Shown here piece after piece: positions 38,078 through 48,438 of a DNA stretch of 64,000 nucleotides. The first letter of the stretch is position 1; each line of letters opens with the position of its first letter. The position numbers and the translations under genes were made by a program. The notes beneath the pieces are model-generated. The model was not told the DNA's origin and did no database searches. It saw nothing but the letters and a program-made list of their open reading frames with translations. The DNA comes from Porphyromonadaceae bacterium UBA7555 (GTDB taxonomy: Bacteria; Bacteroidota; Bacteroidia; Bacteroidales; Muribaculaceae). The DNA is taken from contig DLLT01000031.1 in the NCBI GenBank assembly GCA_002478045.1, positions 77,190 through 141,189 of the forward strand, in the 5' to 3' direction.

Positions 38078-38319
38078 TGTATTATGCGGTTGTTTTGGCG
38101 GGTTCTGTTTTTTGTTGTTTTGGATGTTTGGTCGCGGCGGTATTACGTAGCGGTCGGTGGTCTTAGCGCTGTCGGGGTGACGCGGCGTCTCCGGGGTACT
38201 TGCCGAGGAAGGCTGGCTTACGTTGGAGTGCGCTTGCGCGCCCGTTCGAGACTCCGGCTGCCGCCGCTGCGCGGTGCCGCCACCTTAGTCGGTGAACGGC
38301 TGCCGCCGCGGTCGCCGGA
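38078..38319 (-). other. Long GC-rich spacer between rpsS and rplV
   Basis: 242 bp without a gene, where most bacteria have a few bases. It contains inverted repeats, for example GGAGT/ACTCC enclosing a GCGC-TT-GCGC core (about 38223-38259). Composition is richer in GC than the flanking genes. Confidence 0.5.
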
Positions 38320-38589
38320 TTATTTTTTCTTGTTGCCGGCGTGTCCGCGGAATGTGCGGGTGGGGGCGAATTCGCCGAGCTTGTGGCCTACCATGTTTTC
38401 GGTGACGTACACGGGGATAAACTTGTTTCCGTTGTGTACGGCGAAGGTATGACCTACGAACTCGGGAGCGATCATGGATGCGCGGCTCCACGTCTTGATG
38501 ACGTTCTTCTTACCGGTGGCGTCCATATCGGCGACTTTTTTCTCCAATTTTACGGAGATAAAGGGTCCTTTTTTTAGGGAACGGCTCAT
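38320..38589 (-). CDS. rpsS: 30S ribosomal protein S19
   Basis: 89 aa. Head protein near the A-site tRNA. Marks: [19 protein letters not shown] and the signature [19 protein letters not shown] with [13 protein letters not shown]. Confidence 0.97.
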   Translation of the reverse strand: MSRSLKKGPFISVKLEKKVADMDATGKKNVIKTWSRASMIAPEFVGHTFAVHNGNKFIPVYVTENMVGHKLGEFAPTRTFRGHAGNKKK

Positions 38590-38610
38590 AAGTGTATGCT
38601 GATTATCTGA

Positions 38611-39438
38611 TTACTTCTTTCTTCTCTCAATAATGTACTTCGATGAGTGCTTCTTGGGCGCACGGGTCTTGAGACCTTTAGCGTAGAGACCCTTGCGTGA
38701 GCGGGGATGTCCACCGGAAGCGCGGCCCTCACCACCACCCATGGGGTGATCGACAGGGTTCATAACCACGCCGCGGTTGCGCGGACGACGTCCGAGCCAG
38801 CGTGAGCGGCCGGCCTTACCGGAACGTTCGAGCGAATGTTCGCTGTTGCCTACGACACCGACGGTTGCACGGCAGGTGCTGAGGATTTTGCGGGTTTCGC
38901 CCGAAGGAAGTTTGATAATAGCATAGTTGCCTTCGCGTGACACAATCTGTGCGAAGGTGCCGGCGCTGCGGGCAATGAATGCGCCCTGGCCGGGACGGAG
39001 CTCGATGTTGTGTACCAGCGTACCTACGGGAATCTTACCCAGGGGCAGGCAGTTGCCTACTTCGGGAGCCACGTCTTCGCCGGAAACCACGGTAGTGCCG
39101 ACTTCGAGGCCGTTGGGTGCAATGATGTACGCTTTGGCACCGTCAACGTAGTACAGCAGGGCGATGCGTGCCGAGCGGTTGGGGTCGTATTCGATGCTCT
39201 TGACTACGGCGGGTATGCCGTCTTTGTTTCTCTTAAAGTCTATGATACGGTATTTGCGTTTGTGGCCACCGCCCAGGTATCGGGAGGTGAGGTGGCCTTC
39301 GGCGTTGCGACCGCCGCTGGCGCGCTTACCGACTGTAAGAGATTTCTCCGGTGTAGTAGCAGTGATGGTACCTTTGAATACACCGATAACTTTGTGTCGT
39401 TGCCCGGGGGTGGTGGGCTTGAATTTTCTTACTGCCAT
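38611..39438 (-). CDS. rplB: 50S ribosomal protein L2
   Basis: 275 aa. Needed for subunit association and peptidyl transfer. Marks: the RNA-binding domain with [19 protein letters not shown] and the C-terminal signature [19 protein letters not shown]. Normal length. Confidence 0.98.
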   Translation of the reverse strand: MAVRKFKPTTPGQRHKVIGVFKGTITATTPEKSLTVGKRASGGRNAEGHLTSRYLGGGHKRKYRIIDFKRNKDGIPAVVKSIEYDPNRSARIALLYYVDGAKAYIIAPNGLEVGTTVVSGEDVAPEVGNCLPLGKIPVGTLVHNIELRPGQGAFIARSAGTFAQIVSREGNYAIIKLPSGETRKILSTCRATVGVVGNSEHSLERSGKAGRSRWLGRRPRNRGVVMNPVDHPMGGGEGRASGGHPRSRKGLYAKGLKTRAPKKHSSKYIIERRKK

Positions 39439-39444
39439 TTTATG

Positions 39445-39735
39445 TTAGATGTTGCTAAAGAAGTCTATGGTCTGGCCGTCTGCGACGTTTACAAAGGCTT
39501 TTTTCCACTGGGCTGTCTTGCCGCGCAGAAGGCCGGTGCGTGTCCAGCGGGATTTGTTCTTGCCGCGGACTATGGCTGTATTGACGTTGACGACTTTTAC
39601 ACCGTAAGTTTGCTCTACGAGGGTCTTTATCTGGTACTTGTTTGCCTCGGGGGATACACGGAAGGTGTATGTTCCGCGCTTTTCGGTAAGCTTGGTGGCC
39701 TTCTCGGTAATGATGGGTTTGATCATTATATCCAT
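39445..39735 (-). CDS. rplW: 50S ribosomal protein L23
   Basis: 96 aa. Docking site for SRP and trigger factor at the tunnel exit. Marks: MDIMIKPIITEKATKLTEK, and VNTAIVRGKNKSRWTRTGLL. Confidence 0.97.
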   Translation of the reverse strand: MDIMIKPIITEKATKLTEKRGTYTFRVSPEANKYQIKTLVEQTYGVKVVNVNTAIVRGKNKSRWTRTGLLRGKTAQWKKAFVNVADGQTIDFFSNI

Positions 39736-39747
39736 TATTGTTCCTCC

Positions 39748-40368
39748 TTAGAATTTGTTTACCGTCTCGAGCGAGCTCTCGGTAATGATGATTACGTTGT
39801 TGTTGAGCAGTGCGTAGGTGTTGGCATCAACGGCGCGGAGGATGTTGACTCCGGGGACGTTGCGTGCCGACAGGGCTACGTTGCGGTCGATGTTGGCGTT
39901 GAGCACGAGTGCTTTCTTGCCTTCAAAGTTGAGGGCTTTGGCAATCTTGACAAACTCCTTGGTCTTGGGAGCTTCGATCTTGATGTCCTCGACCACGATG
40001 ATTTGGCCGTCGGCTGCCTTAGCGGATAATGCGCTGCGACGTGCGAGGTCTTTCATCTTGGCGTTGAGTTTGAAGCGGTAGTCGCGGGGACGGGGACCGA
40101 ATACACGGCCGCCACCTACAAGTACGGGCGAGTTGATATCACCGATACGCGAACCGCCGCCGCCTTTTTGTTTGTGCAGTTTGCGGGTCGAGCCGGACAC
40201 TTCGCTACGCTCTTTGGATTTGTGTGTACCTTGACGTTGGTTTGCAAGATACTGTTTTACGGCGAGGTAGAGTACGTGCTCGTTGGGCTCTATCGCGAAC
40301 ACCTCGTCGTTGAGGACTGCCTTACGACCGGTGTCTTTTCCTTCTTGGGTGTATATTGCGAGTTCCAT
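39748..40368 (-). CDS. rplD: 50S ribosomal protein L4
   Basis: 206 aa. Lines the exit tunnel; in E. coli it represses the S10 operon. Marks: the tunnel loop [20 protein letters not shown] and [18 protein letters not shown]. It starts 2 codons' width after rplC (2-bp gap for rplC stop, see order) and is followed by rplW after 12 bp. Confidence 0.97.
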   Translation of the reverse strand: MELAIYTQEGKDTGRKAVLNDEVFAIEPNEHVLYLAVKQYLANQRQGTHKSKERSEVSGSTRKLHKQKGGGGSRIGDINSPVLVGGGRVFGPRPRDYRFKLNAKMKDLARRSALSAKAADGQIIVVEDIKIEAPKTKEFVKIAKALNFEGKKALVLNANIDRNVALSARNVPGVNILRAVDANTYALLNNNVIIITESSLETVNKF

Positions 40369-40370
40369 TG

Positions 40371-40988
40371 TTATTTCTCGATTGAAATGATTGAACCTTT
40401 GCTTCCGGGAATGGAGCCCTTGAGCATTATGATGTTGTGTTCGGGGATGACTTTGATGACCTGGAGGTTCTGGACTGTCACCTGACGGTTGCCCATCTGA
40501 CCGGCCATACGCATTCCCTTGAAGACCTTGGCAGGATAGGAGCAGGCGCCTACCGAACCGGGAGCGCGCAGACGGTTGTGCTGGCCGTGTGTGCTTTGGC
40601 CTACACCACCGAAGCCGTGACGCTTAACGACGCCTTGGTAGCCTTTACCTTTGCTGATGCCGATTACGTCTACGAAATCGCTTTCGTTGAACAGTTCGGC
40701 GGTGATGGTGTCTCCGGCGCTGTATTGGCCTTCGAAACCCTTGAACTCGGCCAAGTATCGCTTGGGTGCCACACCGGCTTTCTTGAAGTGACCCAATTCG
40801 GGGGCGGTGAGGTGTTTCTCCTTCTGTTCGCCGAAACCGAGCTGTAAGGCGTCATAGCCGTCCTTAGCCACTGTCTTGACCTGTGTAACCACGCAAGGAC
40901 CTACTTCGATAACAGTGCATGGAATGTTCTTTCCCTCGGCACTGAAAACGGATGTCATTCCGATTTTTTTTCCTAATAATCCTGGCAT
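40371..40988 (-). CDS. rplC: 50S ribosomal protein L3
   Basis: 205 aa. Early assembly protein reaching the peptidyl-transferase centre. Marks: [20 protein letters not shown] and [20 protein letters not shown], and [18 protein letters not shown]. The 119-bp spacer upstream holds a hairpin. Confidence 0.97.
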   Translation of the reverse strand: MPGLLGKKIGMTSVFSAEGKNIPCTVIEVGPCVVTQVKTVAKDGYDALQLGFGEQKEKHLTAPELGHFKKAGVAPKRYLAEFKGFEGQYSAGDTITAELFNESDFVDVIGISKGKGYQGVVKRHGFGGVGQSTHGQHNRLRAPGSVGACSYPAKVFKGMRMAGQMGNRQVTVQNLQVIKVIPEHNIIMLKGSIPGSKGSIISIEK

Positions 40989-41058
40989 TTCTGTGTTGGT
41001 TTTGTGGTTGGATATTGTTTATTGATTGTTGATTGTCTTGTTTCCCTTCCCGGATGAC

Positions 41059-41079
41059 CCCGCGGCATTCTGCTGCGGG
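41059..41079 (-). promoter_or_regulatory. Hairpin in the rpsJ-rplC spacer
   Basis: A 9-bp stem (41059-41067 with 41071-41079, one G-T wobble) with a 3-nt loop in a 119-bp spacer. No U-run. In E. coli the S10 leader is the L4 target, but that leader lies before rpsJ, so a direct parallel does not hold. Confidence 0.45.
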
Positions 41080-41107
41080 AGTCGGTCCGAGATGTTTGGG
41101 GTCTTCG

Positions 41108-41413
41108 TCAGACTTTGATCTCCACTTCGACACCGCTGGGAAGTTCCAGCTTCATGAGTGCGTCCACGGTCTTGGCGGTGGAGTTGTAGATGTCGATGAG
41201 GCGTTTGTATGACGAGAGCTGGAATTGTTCGCGCGCTTTCTTGTTGACGAATGTCGAACGGTTGACGGTGAATATGCGCTTGTGTGTAGGCAGGGGTATG
41301 GGACCGGAGATTACGGCGCCTGTAGCCTTCACTGTCTTGACGATCTTCTCGGCGCTCTTATCGACGAGGTTATGATCGTAAGATTTGAGTTTAATGCGAA
41401 TTTTTTGGCTCAT
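41108..41413 (-). CDS. rpsJ: 30S ribosomal protein S10 (NusE)
   Basis: 101 aa. Head protein; also partner of NusB/NusG in antitermination. Marks: [20 protein letters not shown] and the signature [20 protein letters not shown]. 34 bp after fusA, so str and S10 gene sets are joined. Confidence 0.97.
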   Translation of the reverse strand: MSQKIRIKLKSYDHNLVDKSAEKIVKTVKATGAVISGPIPLPTHKRIFTVNRSTFVNKKAREQFQLSSYKRLIDIYNSTAKTVDALMKLELPSGVEVEIKV

Positions 41414-41447
41414 GATTTCTTATGATGTGCTTTGCGTTTTTATTGGC

Positions 41448-43577
41448 TTATTTGATTAGGTCTACGCGACCCTGGCACTCGGTGAGCACGTTGCGTGCTA
41501 TCGAGGAGGATACTTCGGCGTAGTGGGAGAAGGACATCGTCGAGGTGGCACGTCCGGAGGTGATGGTACGCAGGGCGGTGACGTAGCCGAACATTTCGGC
41601 CAAAGGTGCTTTGGCCTTGACTACGCGGGCGCCGGAGCGGGATGTTTCCATACCTTCGACTTGGCCGCGACGCTTGTTGAGGTCGGAGATAACATCACCC
41701 ATAGATTCCTCGGGGGTGACAACTTCGATCTTCATGATGGGCTCGAGCAGCACGGGACCGGCCTTTTCGCAGGCCTTCTTGAATGCCTGGATGGCGCAGA
41801 GCTCGAAGGAGAGCTGATCGGAGTCCACGGGGTGGAACGAACCATCCAGCACGGTCACCTTGAGTTGCTCTACGGGGAAACCGGCAAGTACACCGGTCTT
41901 CATAGCCGTGGTGAAGCCTTTCTGTATCGAGGGGATGAATTCCTTGGGAATGTTACCGCCTTTGACTTCGTCCACAAATTGGAGATTGCCTTCAAAGCCT
42001 TCGTCTACGGGTTCGACGCGTACGATGATGTCGGCAAATTTACCGCGACCACCGGTCTGCTTCTTGAACACTTCACGGAGTTCAACGGGCTTGGTGATGG
42101 ATTCTTTGTAGGTAACCTGAGGACGACCCTGTTTGCACTCGACCTTGAATTCGCGTTTGAGACGGTCGATGATGATGTCAAGGTGAAGCTCACCCATACC
42201 GGAAATAACGGTTTGACCGGTTTCTTCATTGGTCTTAACCTGGAAGGTGGGGTCTTCTTCGGCGAGTTTCTGCAGGCCTACACCGAGCTTGTCGAGGTCT
42301 TTCTGTGTCAAGGGTTCGACTGCGATACCGATTACGGGATCGGGGAAGTCCATAGCCTCGAGTACGATGGGGGCGTTTTCGTCGCAGAGGGTATCACCGG
42401 TGCGAATATCCTTGAAGCCTACGCCGGCGCCTATATCGCCGCAACCGATGCGGTCTTTGGGGTTTTGCTTGGCGGAGTGCATCTGGAACAGACGAGAGAT
42501 ACGCTCTTTCTTGCCCGAGCGTGTATTGAGCACGTAGCTACCGGCATCTACATCGCCTGAGTATACGCGGAAGAAGCACAGACGTCCTACATACGGGTCG
42601 GTGGCTATCTTGAACGCGAGGGCGCACATAGGAGCATCGGAGGAGGGCTCGCGGGTGAGAATGGTGTCGGGATCGCCTACGGCGTGACCTTGTACGGCAC
42701 CGGCATCAACGGGGCTGGGCAGGTATGCGCATACGGCGTCAAGCAGGGGCTGCACGCCTTTGTTCTTGAACGAAGAGCCGCAAATCATGGGCACAAGGTT
42801 CATCGACAGGGTGGCTTTGCGCAAAGCGACCTTGATTTCGTCCTCGGTGATGGTGGAGGGATCTTCAAAGTATTTCTCCATGAGTACGTCATCGTACTCG
42901 GCGATTTTTTCGAGCATCTTGTCGCGATATTCCTGAGCCTCGTCAAGGAGGTTTTCGGGTATATCATCGATTTCGTAGTCGGCGCCCATGGTCTCATCGT
43001 GCCAGAAGATGGCTTTCATACGAATGAGGTCGACAACGCCCTTGAATGTTTCTTCTGCACCGATAGGTATCTGTATGGGGCAGGGGTTGGCGCCGAGGAT
43101 ATCGTGGAGCTGGCGTACGACTTCAAAGAAGTTGGCGCCGGAGCGGTCCATCTTGTTGACGTAACCGATACGGGGTACGTTGTACTTGTCGGCCTGACGC
43201 CATACGGTTTCGCTCTGGGGTTCTACACCACCTACGGCGCAGAATGTAGCCACAGCGCCGTCAAGCACGCGGAGCGAGCGTTCCACTTCAACGGTAAAGT
43301 CCACGTGTCCCGGAGTGTCAATGAGGTTGATTTTGTATTTCTCATCGTTGTATTTCCAGAATGCTGTAGTAGCGGCGGATGTGATAGTTATGCCGCGTTC
43401 CTGCTCCTGTTCCATCCAGTCCATGGTGGCTGCGCCGTCATGTACCTCACCGATTTTGTGGGTAAGGCCTGTATAAAAGAGTATGCGTTCCGAAGTGGTG
43501 GTCTTGCCGGCATCGATGTGTGCCATGATGCCGATGTTTCGGGTATATTTTAGTCTCTGATCTTCTGCTTGTGACAT
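41448..43577 (-). CDS. fusA: Elongation factor G
   Basis: 709 aa. GTPase that moves tRNA-mRNA during elongation and splits ribosomes with RRF. G1 [16 protein letters not shown]2 around [13 protein letters not shown]3 DTPGHVDF and G4 NKMD are intact. Domains II-V follow at normal length. It lies in the str cluster with rpsL and rpsG, as expected for canonical EF-G rather than the EF-G2 paralogue. No tuf gene follows. Confidence 0.98.
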   Translation of the reverse strand: MSQAEDQRLKYTRNIGIMAHIDAGKTTTSERILFYTGLTHKIGEVHDGAATMDWMEQEQERGITITSAATTAFWKYNDEKYKINLIDTPGHVDFTVEVERSLRVLDGAVATFCAVGGVEPQSETVWRQADKYNVPRIGYVNKMDRSGANFFEVVRQLHDILGANPCPIQIPIGAEETFKGVVDLIRMKAIFWHDETMGADYEIDDIPENLLDEAQEYRDKMLEKIAEYDDVLMEKYFEDPSTITEDEIKVALRKATLSMNLVPMICGSSFKNKGVQPLLDAVCAYLPSPVDAGAVQGHAVGDPDTILTREPSSDAPMCALAFKIATDPYVGRLCFFRVYSGDVDAGSYVLNTRSGKKERISRLFQMHSAKQNPKDRIGCGDIGAGVGFKDIRTGDTLCDENAPIVLEAMDFPDPVIGIAVEPLTQKDLDKLGVGLQKLAEEDPTFQVKTNEETGQTVISGMGELHLDIIIDRLKREFKVECKQGRPQVTYKESITKPVELREVFKKQTGGRGKFADIIVRVEPVDEGFEGNLQFVDEVKGGNIPKEFIPSIQKGFTTAMKTGVLAGFPVEQLKVTVLDGSFHPVDSDQLSFELCAIQAFKKACEKAGPVLLEPIMKIEVVTPEESMGDVISDLNKRRGQVEGMETSRSGARVVKAKAPLAEMFGYVTALRTITSGRATSTMSFSHYAEVSSSIARNVLTECQGRVDLIK

Positions 43578-43651
43578 ATTCGGATATGTTGTTGGTTTCT
43601 ATATTTACGAAGTCCTGTGATACTGTTGTTATGACTTTCTTACTCCGAATA

Positions 43652-44128
43652 TCAGAAGCGGAAGTGGGCGAAGGCGCGGTTGGCCTCTGCCATCTTGTGC
43701 ATATCTTCTTTGCGCTTGAACGCACCGCCTTGGTTGTTGAATGCGTCAACTACTTCTGCGGCGAGCTTGTCGGCCATGGTCTTGCCTCCACGACGGCGTG
43801 CGTACAGTATCAGGTTCTTCATGGATATAGATTCCTTACGGTCGGGGCGTATTTCGGTAGGCACCTGGAAGGTGGCACCGCCGATACGACGGCTCTTGAC
43901 CTCGACTTGCGGAGTGATGTTCTCCAAGGCCTTTTTCCAGATCTCGAGTGCGGTGGCTTCCTCGTTGGGGAGTTTGCTCTTGACAATCTCGAGGGCGTTA
44001 TAGAATATGGTGTAAGCTGTGTTCTTTTTTCCATCGTACATCAGGTGGTTGACGAACTTGGAGACGCGCACGTCATTGAACACGGGATCAGGTAGAACGA
44101 TCCGTTTTTTGGGCTTTGCCTTTCTCAT
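43652..44128 (-). CDS. rpsG: 30S ribosomal protein S7
   Basis: 158 aa from the ATG at 44128 ([15 protein letters not shown]); a 20-residue longer frame exists but is not family-like. Head organiser and, in E. coli, repressor of the str operon. Marks: [20 protein letters not shown] and [16 protein letters not shown]. The 305-bp spacer before it may hold its operator. Confidence 0.97.
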   Translation of the reverse strand: MRKAKPKKRIVLPDPVFNDVRVSKFVNHLMYDGKKNTAYTIFYNALEIVKSKLPNEEATALEIWKKALENITPQVEVKSRRIGGATFQVPTEIRPDRKESISMKNLILYARRRGGKTMADKLAAEVVDAFNNQGGAFKRKEDMHKMAEANRAFAHFRF

Positions 44129-44433
44129 TGTTGTTGTGTCGTAGTGTTTTCGAGTTGCTTGGTTGCTTGCTGCTTTGTTCTTCGGCACCGGGCTCGCTGT
44201 CGCTATGCCTTCATACCTTCCGGGCGGATGCGTGGTGGATGTCGTTCCCGGTGGTGGGCCGCTTTATCGCTGTCCTCTGACAGCCTGTCGGGCGGGGTGC
44301 TTACTCAACCTTTGCTGCTTGCCCGTCATGCGGGCTGCTGCTTTTCAAGTGTTACGAAAACGAGTTAAATGTTTTTGTTTTGATTTAATCTCGCGGTGCT
44401 TTCAGTATAGCTTCACTGCCGTGCCTGTGGCAA
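44129..44433 (-). other. Long spacer between rpsL and rpsG
   Basis: 305 bp with no supportable gene. It contains GCCCG-TCATG-CGGGC near 44323 and TGTC-CTCT-GACA near 44271. The E. coli S7 operator lies in the same gene interval, so autoregulation is a reasonable idea but not shown. Confidence 0.5.
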
Positions 44434-44823
44434 TTACTTCTTGGCTGCACCGGCCTTGGGACGCTTGGCGCCGTATTTGCTTCGGCGTTGCGTACGGTCC
44501 TTGACACCGGAGGTATCGAGGGTTCCGCGAACGATGTGATAACGTACACCGGGAAGGTCTTTTACACGACCGCCGCGAACGAGCACGATGCTGTGCTCCT
44601 GCAGGTTGTGGCCCTCACCGGGGATGTAGGAGTTGACCTCTTTACCATTGGTCAGGCGCACACGTGCTACCTTACGGATGGCAGAGTTAGGTTTTTTGGG
44701 GGTGGTGGTGTACACACGCACGCAGACTCCGCGACGTTGGGGGCAGGAGTCCAAAGCGGGCGACTTGCTCTTATCCACCAGTGCCACGCGTCCTTTTCTT
44801 ACTAATTGCTGAATAGTAGGCAT
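44434..44823 (-). CDS. rpsL: 30S ribosomal protein S12
   Basis: 129 aa, first gene of the super-operon. Decoding-centre protein. Marks: [12 protein letters not shown] and [20 protein letters not shown]; the Lys at the classical streptomycin position (TPKKPNSA) and the KDLPGVRYH segment are wild type, so no rpsL streptomycin-resistance change is seen. Confidence 0.98.
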   Translation of the reverse strand: MPTIQQLVRKGRVALVDKSKSPALDSCPQRRGVCVRVYTTTPKKPNSAIRKVARVRLTNGKEVNSYIPGEGHNLQEHSIVLVRGGRVKDLPGVRYHIVRGTLDTSGVKDRTQRRSKYGAKRPKAGAAKK

Positions 44824-44909
44824 CTTAGTTGTTGGTGTTACTTGAAAATGTTTAATATAGTTGTTGATATTCTTTTTTTATCATACGGCACACAGCCCAA
44901 AACACACCT

Positions 44910-44938
44910 ATCGCTTTATCTGTCAAAGATTTAGCGAT
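44910..44938 (-). promoter_or_regulatory. Leader hairpin of the ribosomal super-operon
   Basis: Inside the predicted rpsL leader, ATCGCT/AGCGAT and ATCT/AGAT stack as a two-part stem separated by a symmetric AA/AA (TT/TT on plus) internal loop, with a 5-nt terminal loop. No U-run follows. A protein- or factor-binding site is possible. Confidence 0.5.
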
Positions 44939-44971
44939 GGCGCAACGGGCTTTTAGCCTATATTTCGGATG

Positions 44972-45003
44972 CAAAGATACACACTATTTCTCTAACTGCC
45001 AAA
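44972..45003 (-). promoter_or_regulatory. Promoter of the ribosomal super-operon
   Basis: Minus strand: TTTG (45003-45000), 20 nt, TATCTTTG (44979-44972). The predicted leader to rpsL is about 140 nt. Confidence 0.75.
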
Positions 45004-45100
45004 TATTTCCGAAAATAATTTCGATTTATTTTTCGACACCTCCCGACCCCGAGAAATCAGCAGTGGAGGCAGCCGGGATTTACGCCCCATCAATCATATA

Positions 45101-46237
45101 TCACGACTTGCAAAAGCGACGGCGAAGACGGCGTACGCCCTTGAGACCCAGCAGCGGCAGCGCAACTCCGGCGACGCCGTACAGCACCCAGAAAAAGTCC
45201 AGGTGATTGTAATGTATCACCATGTGGCATCCCACTTGATGCCAATCCAAGCCATAGTACCAGATTTTGAGCAGGCTCACAGCTTTGAATGCAACTATAT
45301 GGAAAATAAACACATACAGCGTGTTCTCGCCTATATGAATCAGCAAACGGCGAAGACGCGACCCGAGATGTCCGGCATGTATAAATGCCGAGACACGGTA
45401 GGTGACCACGAAGCCTATCAATCCGGTCAGCGGAAGAGTCAGAACATCACGCATAGTGCCGCTGTTGTTCATACCACATAAGTGCATAACGGCAGCCACG
45501 CACATCAGACCGAAGAACACGAGTGTCACCCACCATCGTCGAGGTATATAGCCGCCGTAACGACACACCAGATAGCCTGCGCCAAAGAAAAACAGACCCC
45601 AAATTTCGCGCATTCCGCCGTTGGGTATAGTCTGTATGCGTGCATTGAATAATATGCGGAAAGCCGTGAAGGCAAGGGCGATAACACATATCGCCACAAC
45701 TACCCTATCGCCGCGCAACCACGCGCGTCCGTCCAGTAGTTTATATAGTATCAGAAACAATACCGAAGCAACAAGCAGGCCGCGGAAAAACCAAAAGGCG
45801 CCGGCCAAAAACTCGTCATATCCGGACATCGAGAACACGATACTAATCAGACGCTGGGCAGCGCCGTCCCACGAATACGGATGAGTGACTCCGCCCGTCC
45901 AATTGCCGTACTGCTCATTAAGAACACCGAAGTAAAACAACACATTATGGAGAGCCCAAAACACCAGCGCCCAAGTCAAAAACGGTACATAAAGCCCCTT
46001 GGCTCGTTTGACGCAAAACTCCCATGGTCGGTCCAACCACTTGCGACTGAAGAAATAACCTGCCGCAATAAAAAACAGCGGCATGTGAAACGTGTAAATA
46101 AAATTGGTCAACAACTCCGGCGCCTCAACGTGCCCCACCACCATCAATATAATAGCGATACCCTTACATATCGATATCGTATGATCACGAGCACCTTCCG
46201 CCACGGGCGGAGCAAGCGGCTTGACTGCAATATTCAT
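45101..46237 (-). CDS. Acyltransferase 3 family membrane protein
   Basis: 378 aa from the ATG at 46237; a longer frame starts 17 residues earlier with no family similarity. About ten hydrophobic helices. The N-terminal ISICKGIAIILMVVGH and TFHMPLFFIAAGYFF match the Acyl_transf_3 family, with the conserved His in VVGH and the Arg-containing loops. Members O-acetylate cell-surface glycans, lipids or peptidoglycan using cytosolic acyl donors; the target here is unknown. It is divergent from rpsA and sits upstream of the ribosomal operon promoter. Confidence 0.88.
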   Translation of the reverse strand: MNIAVKPLAPPVAEGARDHTISICKGIAIILMVVGHVEAPELLTNFIYTFHMPLFFIAAGYFFSRKWLDRPWEFCVKRAKGLYVPFLTWALVFWALHNVLFYFGVLNEQYGNWTGGVTHPYSWDGAAQRLISIVFSMSGYDEFLAGAFWFFRGLLVASVLFLILYKLLDGRAWLRGDRVVVAICVIALAFTAFRILFNARIQTIPNGGMREIWGLFFFGAGYLVCRYGGYIPRRWWVTLVFFGLMCVAAVMHLCGMNNSGTMRDVLTLPLTGLIGFVVTYRVSAFIHAGHLGSRLRRLLIHIGENTLYVFIFHIVAFKAVSLLKIWYYGLDWHQVGCHMVIHYNHLDFFWVLYGVAGVALPLLGLKGVRRLRRRFCKS

Positions 46238-46514
46238 ATATTCAAACACATTATTATATATAAGAATGCCGCACCACGGACAGCACAACGCTGCACAGAC
46301 ACATCACACGGCATAAAGAAACGATTTCACAACACACCGTCCACGCACAAAGGCGCGATACCGCCCCGCCGTATTCAGGCACTGTCATACTACATAATAT
46401 ATATGTACAATATATATGTACACGCGAAGCATCGCCAAGACCTTATCGGCGCACGCATCGGCACAGCAAAATTACGCAATATTCCGCTAAAAAAACGCAA
46501 AAAACGTCATAGAC
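46238..46514. other. Intergenic region between acyltransferase and rpsA
   Basis: No gene seen. It contains a perfect 13-bp tandem duplication (46396-46421). The rpsA promoter follows. Confidence 0.5.
46396..46421. repeat. Tandem 13-bp repeat, two copies
   Basis: AATATATATGTAC occurs twice head to tail at 46396-46408 and 46409-46421. It may be a slippage product or a paired protein-binding site. Confidence 0.8.
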
Positions 46515-46545
46515 TTTGACAATTAGAAAATTATGCGTATCTTTG
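46515..46545 (+). promoter_or_regulatory. Promoter of rpsA
   Basis: TTTG (46515-46518), 19 nt, TATCTTTG (46538-46545). The leader of about 65 nt has a weak AACGG/CCGTT stem (46556-46579). Confidence 0.8.
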
Positions 46546-46615
46546 CCGCGCTAAAAACGGACAGCATCAAACGACCGTTACGAGAGAATCACTAACATTT
46601 TTATTAACTTTTTTA

Positions 46616-48409
46616 ATGACAGAACTTAAAAACACCCCTATCGAAGACTTCGATTGGGATGCCTACGAAAACGGCGAAACCGCCAGCGCCAAAACGCGCG
46701 AGGAACTCACCCGCACCTATGACGAATCGCTCAACACCGTCAAGGACAAGGATGTAATCGAAGGTACCATCATCGCCCTTAACAAGCGCGAAGCAGTGGT
46801 TAACATCGGCTACAAGAGCGATGGCATCATTCCCATGAGCGAATTCCGCTACAACCCCGACATCAAAGTCGGCGACACCGTAGAGGTATTCATCGAAAAC
46901 CAAGAAGACAAGAAGGGCCAACTCATCCTCTCCCACAAGAAAGCACGTGCAGCACGCGCATGGGAGCGCATCAGCGCCGCACTTGCCAACGACGAAATCA
47001 TCAAAGGCTTTATCAAATGCCGCACCAAGGGTGGCATGATTGTCGACGTATTCGGCATCGAAGCCTTTCTCCCCGGATCGCAGATCGACGTTAAGCCCAT
47101 CCGCGACTACGATATGTACGTGGGCAAGACCATGGAATTCAAAGTGGTCAAAATCAACGAAGAATACAAGAACGTCGTTGTATCCCACAAGGCACTCATC
47201 GAGGCCGAACTCGAAGCACAGAAGAAAGAAATCATCTCCAAGCTCGAAAAAGGCCAGGTACTCGAAGGCACCGTCAAGAACATCGTCAGCTACGGCGCAT
47301 TCATCGACCTGGGTGGCGTCGACGGCCTTATCCACATCACCGACCTCTCCTGGGGACGCGTTACAGACCCCGCCGAAGTCGTACATCTCGACCAGAAACT
47401 CAACGTCGTTATCCTCGACTTTGACGACGAAAAGAAGCGTATCGCCCTGGGCCTCAAGCAGCTCCAGCCCCATCCGTGGGATGCCCTCGACCCCAACCTC
47501 AAAGTTGGCGACAAGGTCAAAGGCAAAGTTGTCGTCATGGCCGACTACGGTGCGTTTGTAGAAATCGCCCCCGGTGTCGAGGGCCTCATCCACGTCAGCG
47601 AAATGTCCTGGAGCCAGCACCTGCGCTCCGCTCAGGACTTCATGAAAGTCGGTGACGAAGTCGAAGCAGTCGTCCTCACCCTCGACCGCGAAGACCGCAA
47701 GATGTCCCTCGGCATCAAGCAGCTCAAGAACGATCCCTGGGAGAACATCGAGACCAAATACCCCATCGGCAGCCGCCACACCGCCAAGGTGCGCAACTTC
47801 ACCAACTTCGGCGTATTCGTCGAAATCGAAGAAGGCGTCGACGGTCTGATCCACATCTCCGATCTCTCCTGGACCAAGAAAATCAAACACCCCAGCGAAT
47901 TCACCCAGATCGGTGCCGACATCGATGTCGAAGTACTCGCCATCGACAAAGAAAACCGTCGCCTCAGCCTCGGCCACAAGCAGCTCGAAGAGAACCCCTG
48001 GGATGCCTTTGAAACCGAATTTGCCGTAGGCACCATCCACGAAGGCAAAGTATCCGAAGTATTCGACAAAGGCGCAGTCATAGCCCTCGACCACGGTGTA
48101 GAAGGCTTCGCAACACCCAAGCACCTCGTCAAAGAAGACGGAACACAAGCCAAAGCCGGTGAGACCCTCCAATTCAAGGTCATCGAATTCAACAAGGACA
48201 GCAAGCGCATCATCCTCAGCCACAGCCGCATCTTCGAAGACGAAGCACGCGCCGAGAAAGCAGCAGAGCGCAAAGCCAAACGTGCCACCCGCGCACCCAA
48301 GGCCGAAGAAGCTCCCGCAGCCCTCAACGCCCCGTTAGAGAAGACCACCCTCGGCGACCTCGAGGCACTTGCAGCCCTCAAAGAAAAACTCGCCAACAAC
48401 GAGAAATAA
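46616..48409 (+). CDS. rpsA: 30S ribosomal protein S1
   Basis: 597 aa. Six S1 (OB-fold) repeats at about 42-110, 128-195, 213-280, 298-367, 385-454 and 471-537; repeats 3-5 have the clear GxVxxxxxxGAFVxxxxxxGLIHxS pattern. The N-terminus binds the 30S via S2. S1 captures mRNA for translation; since Bacteroidetes hardly use Shine-Dalgarno pairing, S1 is of special weight in this group. The tail is Ala/Lys/Glu-rich. The gene has its own promoter and a strong terminator hairpin. Confidence 0.97.
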   Translation: MTELKNTPIEDFDWDAYENGETASAKTREELTRTYDESLNTVKDKDVIEGTIIALNKREAVVNIGYKSDGIIPMSEFRYNPDIKVGDTVEVFIENQEDKKGQLILSHKKARAARAWERISAALANDEIIKGFIKCRTKGGMIVDVFGIEAFLPGSQIDVKPIRDYDMYVGKTMEFKVVKINEEYKNVVVSHKALIEAELEAQKKEIISKLEKGQVLEGTVKNIVSYGAFIDLGGVDGLIHITDLSWGRVTDPAEVVHLDQKLNVVILDFDDEKKRIALGLKQLQPHPWDALDPNLKVGDKVKGKVVVMADYGAFVEIAPGVEGLIHVSEMSWSQHLRSAQDFMKVGDEVEAVVLTLDREDRKMSLGIKQLKNDPWENIETKYPIGSRHTAKVRNFTNFGVFVEIEEGVDGLIHISDLSWTKKIKHPSEFTQIGADIDVEVLAIDKENRRLSLGHKQLEENPWDAFETEFAVGTIHEGKVSEVFDKGAVIALDHGVEGFATPKHLVKEDGTQAKAGETLQFKVIEFNKDSKRIILSHSRIFEDEARAEKAAERKAKRATRAPKAEEAPAALNAPLEKTTLGDLEALAALKEKLANNEK

Positions 48410-48438
48410 TAAGCCACACGCTTAACCACCCATAATGC

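Noticed and set aside
39010..40029. 339-aa plus-strand frame over rplB, rplW and rplD
   Set aside because: It crosses three certain ribosomal genes and their junctions; a composition artefact.
42684..43553. 289-aa plus-strand frame antisense to fusA
   Set aside because: Shadow of EF-G; no family features.
46613..48223. 536-aa open frame antisense to rpsA
   Set aside because: It mirrors the S1 gene with its strong codon bias; the translation is Asp/Phe/Val-rich low-complexity and has no family.
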